From contig JAYKKM010000196.1 of NCBI GenBank assembly GCA_035772405.1, positions 3,893,001 to 3,957,000 of the forward strand: a stretch of 64,000 nt of DNA. Reading direction: 5' to 3'. A program made the position numbers and the translations under genes. How positions within the stretch are numbered: the first letter of the stretch is position 1; each line of letters starts with the position of its first letter. Source of the DNA: Chrysogorgia sp. JL179-B06 (Eukaryota; Cnidaria; Anthozoa; Scleralcyonacea; Chrysogorgiidae). Positions 45,501 through 64,000 of this stretch are shown here, in pieces. The notes below the pieces were generated by a model. It had not been told where the DNA came from and made no database searches. It worked only from the letters and a program-made list of their open reading frames with translations.

Positions 45501-46874
45501 TACTAATTTTCGTCAAGAACATGCAGACATGACGATTGATTACTAGATTGATTTAACGTGTATAATAATGCTGTAACATGAACTAGCAAAAACGTTGTTT
45601 AATAGAACTACTCACTTGCTCACAACCACCAAATTTTTTCGTGGCCACGCCCAACAAAATTTTTGCAAGGCAAGTGGGAGAGGCAATATCTCCCGCCCGT
45701 CCTAGAGCAAGTGCACACTGCACATGAGCAAGGAATGATCCACAAGCTTCATTATTTACATTCATTTTCTTTATTTATTTGGAATAATAATTAAAATAAA
45801 CATGTTGAACAGATATTTAAAGCTTATTTACAAGCTTATATAACCATCCAATAGCGAATGCAAACTCAACAAATAATTACGCTAAAATATTACATCAAAA
45901 CACGTGCAATCTCTTTGCAGTACTAGAAATATAGGAAATGACCTGTTGCGTCTAATCAATTTAATAATGCGTTCTGATAAAAATTTATTCTGTTTTCTCC
46001 AAAACAAAATATAAAAATGATTTAAAAGAATGAAGAACGATTATAATGCATTACTTTGATAACAAACCTAAATTGATGTAAAATGGTTCACGAGTCAAAA
46101 GTGATGTTGCCAGAATAGTTGGCAGAAATTTAGCGCGGGAACGAATATCGTCAATTGTGACATATGTTAATATCAGCGTGAAATCGCACATATTAAAAAT
46201 CTGAACATCAAATTCGCCTAACCAAAGAAAATCTGTTTGTTCGTTAAAAAAAATTATTTGTAAATATAACATGGATAGCAAAATAGCGCATCGTAAACCA
46301 ATTTTGGTTTGCCCAGAATTCGTTATTAGTGATATACAACATTGCTACAATCACAGAAAATAATACATACCAGTAGACTTCGCAAACTAGGTCGAGGTTC
46401 TTCGTCAAGAAGATCTGCAATCATATGTGTTTTATAACATAGTTTTTTCAAGTTTTAAGAAGCAATAATAGACATTATGATCATGAGATGCTCACGTAAT
46501 ATACATTTTATAGTTATTTAATGTACCCTGGCCTTGTTAATAATATTAAACAACAACATTTTTCTATTTCACTTTGTAAACAAGCTTGAATTGTGCGAGT
46601 AATGTGTGTTAAACGTTTCGCTAGTTGGTAAGATGTGTAACGTTTACCCAGTTTACACAATAGTTTATATAATTGGTTCCTCTAAACAGTTTTAATAAAG
46701 TCCTGATTATCATTAAATGACGGACTATTGGGACTCTAGACTATATATTTCACTTTCACTTTCACCATTACCTGGGAACGTCGCCACGGAACGAAAAGAA
46801 TAATCCAGCGGCGGAGCAGCATCGTTCATTGAATCGATAGCATGCGACGTAGAAGTCATCTTGCTTCTAGACAT
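36259..46874 (-). CDS. LRRC51: LRRC51-like leucine-rich repeat protein, complete, 4 exons
   Basis: The exons in transcription order are 46874-46772, 46414-46371, 39654-39490 and 36549-36259. Phases join exactly (103+44+165+291 nt) into 200 residues; human LRRC51 has 192. The N-terminus MSRSKM is followed by PPLDYSFRS, then DLLDEEPRPSLRSLL. Leucine-rich repeats follow: NALRLNNNSL, LSWLDLSFNYLPSID, VLNIHGNCIEKL and LRSLTLHGNPIED, then GYRDYIICKIPQL and DFSKITKADRE. Each block lines up with human LRRC51 as I know it. An in-frame TGA lies upstream of the ATG. An AATAAA hexamer (36249-36254, minus strand) sits just after the stop, so the 3' UTR is probably very short. LRRC51 is a small cytosolic LRR protein with links to ciliated cells, but its molecular role is not well defined. 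The 6.7-kb second intron holds a 21-bp satellite and a Penelope-like element; the third holds a dead Ty3/gypsy element. The gene is divergent from the TMEM216-like gene. Confidence 0.93.
36746..36967. mobile_element. MITE with GGTCGTGGCTAGATGG ends (copy 2)
   Basis: GGGTCGTGGCTAGATGGTA faces ACCATCTAGCCACGACC. The arms also carry TCTGAGTCGTCTTCTGGACG. It lies in LRRC51 intron 3. Confidence 0.85.
37385..39271 (+). pseudogene. decayed Ty3/gypsy retrotransposon pol
   Basis: Frames in order: a cysteine-knuckle/protease relic, RT (NRWISSIVVVSKPNKIRICL near 38080; VEILRDDLLVVG near 38390, keeping the paired Asp), connection (AMNKMPKSR), RNase H (MQCDAGEHGLGQPIAFASRT near 38810, with a short internal deletion after GLG) and an integrase N-terminal zinc region near 39150, where the final Cys reads Trp (KCEVWLS). 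Stops and frame changes separate them; no LTRs found. It lies on the opposite strand to LRRC51, inside its intron. Confidence 0.85.
39490..39654 (-). CDS. LRRC51: LRRC51 exon 3 (first LRRs)
   Basis: This exon has 55 codons, phase 0 at both ends, with a ttttcag acceptor and a gtaagt donor. It encodes TNALRLNNNSLSHFTGFEP and LSWLDLSFNYLPSIDK. Confidence 0.93.
39755..42770. mobile_element. TIR-bounded element with an expanded internal satellite
   Basis: Inverted arms (39761-39850 and about 42650-42765) share CCAGCTGA-G-CATCCTTTTT, CGCAGT-CAGTTA and ATAAAGAGGTCAGT on opposite strands, with about 80% visible identity. Between them lies almost only the 21-bp satellite. This suggests a foldback element whose core has been amplified. 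Confidence 0.65.
40014..42475. repeat. 21-bp satellite, about 117 units, with higher-order blocks
   Basis: Three unit types alternate: GTGAAAAAGTAAAACTGAAC, GTGACAAAGTAAAACTGAAC and GTGAAAAATTACAACTGAAC (each plus T). Because 21 is divisible by 3, frames of 387 and 320 codons (KVKLNCE repeats) and their antisense stay open. A six-unit block recurs near 40481, 40906 and 41487. The array decays after about 42350. Confidence 0.95.
42890..44375 (-). pseudogene. Penelope-like element with GIY-YIG domain, palm deleted
   Basis: In transcription order: KPADKCGAVVVWRADLY and LRKLSDTNFYTKL near 44300-44200; PNNPGRPIVSACSCPTELIS near 44040; FFDQRTP-LLRLAELMLTL near 43800; SHSYLLFSSSHSNHTKQSIP near 43680; then, after frame changes, a GIY-YIG nuclease with IYCISCDKCPKLYIGETGRC at 43130-43050. 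The RT palm with its catalytic aspartates is missing between the LAELMLTL and SHSYL blocks. It is dead but clearly recognisable, and lies in LRRC51 intron 2. Confidence 0.85.
44376..46370. other. LRRC51 intron 2 remainder, no gene recognised
   Basis: AT-rich. A stretch at 45300-45400 repeats GGACGGCCACTTTT/ATGGACGGCCATGGAC. A minus frame at 45583-45765 (ALGRAGDIASPTCLAKILLG) has no recognised family. Confidence 0.4.
46371..46414 (-). CDS. LRRC51: LRRC51 exon 2
   Basis: This 44-nt exon has a ttgcag acceptor and a gtatgt donor. It completes an Asp codon and encodes LLDEEPRPSLRSLL, matching the linker before the first LRR. It is too short to be seen as an open frame and was found by homology to the expected protein. 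Confidence 0.88.
46772..46874 (-). CDS. LRRC51: LRRC51 exon 1 (start codon)
   Basis: The ATG is the complement of 46872-46874. The exon has 34 codons plus one base and encodes PPLDYSFRSVATFP before a gtaatg donor. A second in-frame Met lies at residue 6. Confidence 0.9.
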
Positions 46875-46986
46875 ACTAAATATTTCTTGTTCTAAAGATA
46901 TACATACTCAGTGGTAAGATTGTTGTCTTCTTCTGTCTCAGACTTGCACAGTGTCCACAATTTATTCAACTTCACCAACTGTTACC
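46875..46986. promoter_or_regulatory. bidirectional promoter LRRC51 / TMEM216-like
   Basis: Only 112 bp separate the two divergent start codons. No TATA box is evident. Such compact head-to-head spacing usually reflects shared promoter elements; here the X-box at its + strand edge and the YY1-type site just beyond are the visible candidates. Confidence 0.7.
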
Positions 46987-61770
<14,784 letters not shown>

Positions 61771-62106
61771 TTATCAAAAAGTATCTATGAAATTAAACAC
61801 TCCATAATCTTTTATCCTTCAAGATTAAGTGTTTCAAATTTCACCTTGATGACGTCTGTACAAACAGTAGACAGAATTCCTCTGTGGTCAAAGCGTTAAG
61901 AGGTTCACTATGGTTAAACTACCTTTTCACAATGCCATTTTGATGTATGTGATTCACTGGCGAGAGTGTAATTTTAATGTGTGTGATGTCATTTTGTTGT
62001 ATGTGATTCATTGACGAATCTGTCATTTTGGTGTATGTGATTATTTGACGAGAGAGTCATTTGGCGAGTGATGTATGTGACGTTTGGCTGATACGAGTCT
62101 AACGCG

Positions 62107-62420
62107 GCTATAGCTAAAAGGGATAAGCCAAAAGGATATTTCTAGATCCAGTCTTTTTAGGATCCGTAATATTTAGGTCTTCCTGAGCAAAATCATAATA
62201 TATATTGTCAGCCGAAAATTTCATCTTCATGAAGTTTTTCGCTGTCAAAGTTACCGGATGTGATGTCACAAGAGGCATTGTGACATCACATCCGATAACT
62301 TTAACAGAAAAAAAGTCCTTGAAGATGAAATTTTCGGTTGACGTATTATGATGATTTTGCTTAGGAAGACCCAAATATTACGAATATATAAAATCCCCAA
62401 AAGTGAGATAGGCATTTTAT
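62107..62420. mobile_element. palindromic MITE (third member of the 26287 family)
   Basis: AATATTTAGGTCTTCCTGAG, CATCTTCATGAAG and GATGTGATGTCACAAGAG pair with the right half. The end GATAGGCATTTTA matches the family terminus. Confidence 0.85.
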
Positions 62421-62446
62421 ATTTTGAAGTGAAATGATGAATTTAA

Positions 62447-62898
62447 CTCTTTCCTGTCCGGCCCAGTCAAAAGGGGTCATAGAAGACCCCCGAAGTCGTC
62501 AATCGAAAAACACGGCACACGGTAACGCAAGATTAAAAATTGAAATTCGACAAGCGCCACGCACATGAGATCCACTCACACGCCAAGTTTGATTTGATTT
62601 CATAAACAACTCTGCGATTGGTGGCATTTTGAATTTTCATGATGCTATGCGGGCGTGCAAGATGGTCTTTTGTAGAAAAATGGAAGTTTTTCAACCTGAT
62701 TTATGATAATTAATGCTAATTTATATTATCATGTGTCTTGTTCGGAAAATTCAAAAGCATTGGCAACAGCCGGTTTATTGGACTTTCAGAAAAGGTATAG
62801 ATTTCGCAACAGTTATGGATATTTCCCGAGATATCAATAGAACAAAGAGGTAGTTCAATTTTGGATGTTTTTCAGCCGGACAGGAAAGAGTTAAGGTG
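62447..62898. mobile_element. piggyBac-like MITE with TTAA target sites
   Basis: TTAA-CTCTTTCCTGTCCGG at the left and CCGGACAGGAAAGAG-TTAA at the right give 15-bp exact terminal inverted repeats bounded by TTAA, the piggyBac-type target. No transposase frame within 440 bp. A CGACAGGAAAGAGTTAA half end also occurs at 32487-32506. Confidence 0.8.
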
Positions 62899-63599
62899 TC
62901 AAAGTTGTTAACCTGAATCATTGTCCACCATCTTGGATGTATTTTCGATATGTGTATGACGTAACAACAGGGGAAAAGCGAAAATTTTATCTAGCCATCT
63001 TCATGTTTGAAACTCGATTTTTGTGAATGTCTTCCTTTTTCAGTTGAACCACACCATTTTAAAAAGCATTCCGCGGAAACTCGACCACCCACAGAGTAGT
63101 TTCATTTACCCGGGTGTGACGTCACCAACTTCCCAGTTAATTAGGCAAAGTATTACAACAAGATGGCGGATGACAAGATTATCTTTGGTCAAAATTAGTG
63201 CTGTTGTTTTGTACAAGAGTAGTTTTGTTTACTTCGTTAAGCCTGTTTGTTAATCATAAAGTCAAAAATTTGAAATTGTGATTTATGTTGCCAATGTCCT
63301 TTAATAAGTGAGTGAACTCATTTGGTGCATGGTACTTTGATTTTCTGGAAAGAAATCGTAACATGATTTTTCATCGCAGTAGCCCTTTCGTCCTGCAGGT
63401 GCTCAATGGTTACTAGAACCTCCGGCTAGCAATCCCGTGACAACAACTTAACGGGTTAAACATTCCATTTGTTGTCAAAAATTTTACTACTTTATCGGGT
63501 GTCAGGATTCTTGCTCGTCATTCATTAATCTAACGTAGTAAAGAGTGCCCTAACGGTCCTACAACGTCAGGGCAACCTAACTCAGACTGACTGACTGCA
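62899..63599. other. no gene recognised
   Basis: AT-rich. The cag at 63041-63043 could act as an acceptor for an alternative last TMEM216-like exon with immediate TGA. Confidence 0.35.
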
Positions 63600-64000
63600 T
63601 GACAGCGGAGTTGAAAGCTAGTCATATATGACTTCAGTTTGAAATAAACTCTTGTATTTGAAAGAACTCTTGAAATTATAAAAAATATAAATTTACAATA
63701 CTTCCATATCTCACTTCGTTCTTGAGATATGAAGATTTGTTTGATATGCAAATAACACACTATATACGTCACACTGCAAAATGACTTTTTGAAAAAGCCT
63801 TTAAAGTATATCTTTTGGATTCTGAAAAGTATATCTTTGGGATTCTCGTGCTTAGTTTTATTTTTACCCTGCACGCACATGCACGTTCCAAGTGATTTCG
63901 TTACATAATCCCAAGGATAAACATGATTTTCAGTACAAGTCATTATACAGTCTGACGTATGCACTGTGATATCTACATATCAAACAAATCTTCATATCTC
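63600..64000. mobile_element. foldback element cut by the window end
   Basis: CTTGAGATATGAAGATTTGT near 63722 and ACAAATCTTCATATCTC at the very end are complementary. The centre has AAGTATATCTTTGGGATT and CAAGTGATTTCGT as in the 24110-24815 element. Confidence 0.75.

Overview
This is a window of an AT-rich metazoan genome, probably an invertebrate. The genes are split by GT-AG introns. The sequence holds telomere-like CCCTAA tracts, tRNA-derived SINE-like units, Penelope, BEL/Pao, Ty3 and LINE-type retroelements, and very many short palindromic DNA elements. A cnidarian-like source fits the repeat mixture but cannot be proven from the sequence alone. There is no bacterial-style gene organisation.

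Three real genes were reconstructed by joining exons whose splice sites and phases all fit. (1) The 3' part of DIS3/RRP44, the catalytic exosome RNase, lies on + with 13 exons from 2282 to 28511 (about 544 residues: end of the cold-shock region, the whole RNB domain and S1). Its 5' exons, including the PIN domain, lie upstream of the window. (2) LRRC51, a leucine-rich-repeat protein, lies on - with four exons, from the ATG at 46874 to the stop at 36259 (200 residues, complete). (3) A TMEM216-like ciliary transition-zone membrane protein lies on + with five exons from 46987 to 61770 (about 153 residues, complete; exon 1 is the least certain).

LRRC51 and the TMEM216-like gene are divergent, with only 112 bp between start codons. 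That promoter carries a near-consensus RFX X-box and a YY1-type motif, which points to shared ciliary regulation. DIS3 and LRRC51 are tail to tail, separated by about 7.7 kb of mobile-element debris.

Layout: 1-2281, upstream DIS3 intron with tRNA-like palindromes and a (TA)n-linked palindrome containing a hammerhead-like motif; 2282-28511, DIS3, whose introns hold minisatellites of 20, 28-29 and 22 bp, two 56-bp arrays resembling a tRNA 3' half, and many foldback elements; 28512-36258, intergenic foldbacks, a BEL/Pao fragment and LINE 3' ends; 36259-46874, LRRC51, with a decayed Ty3/gypsy element in one intron and a 21-bp satellite inside terminal inverted repeats plus a Penelope-like element in another; 46875-46986, bidirectional promoter; 46987-61770, the TMEM216-like gene, with hAT-like and other MITEs, a decayed RecQ helicase fragment and large (TA)n blocks; 61771-64000, MITEs, including a piggyBac-like one with TTAA ends.

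Most long open frames in the window come from tandem repeats whose period keeps a frame open, and are not genes.
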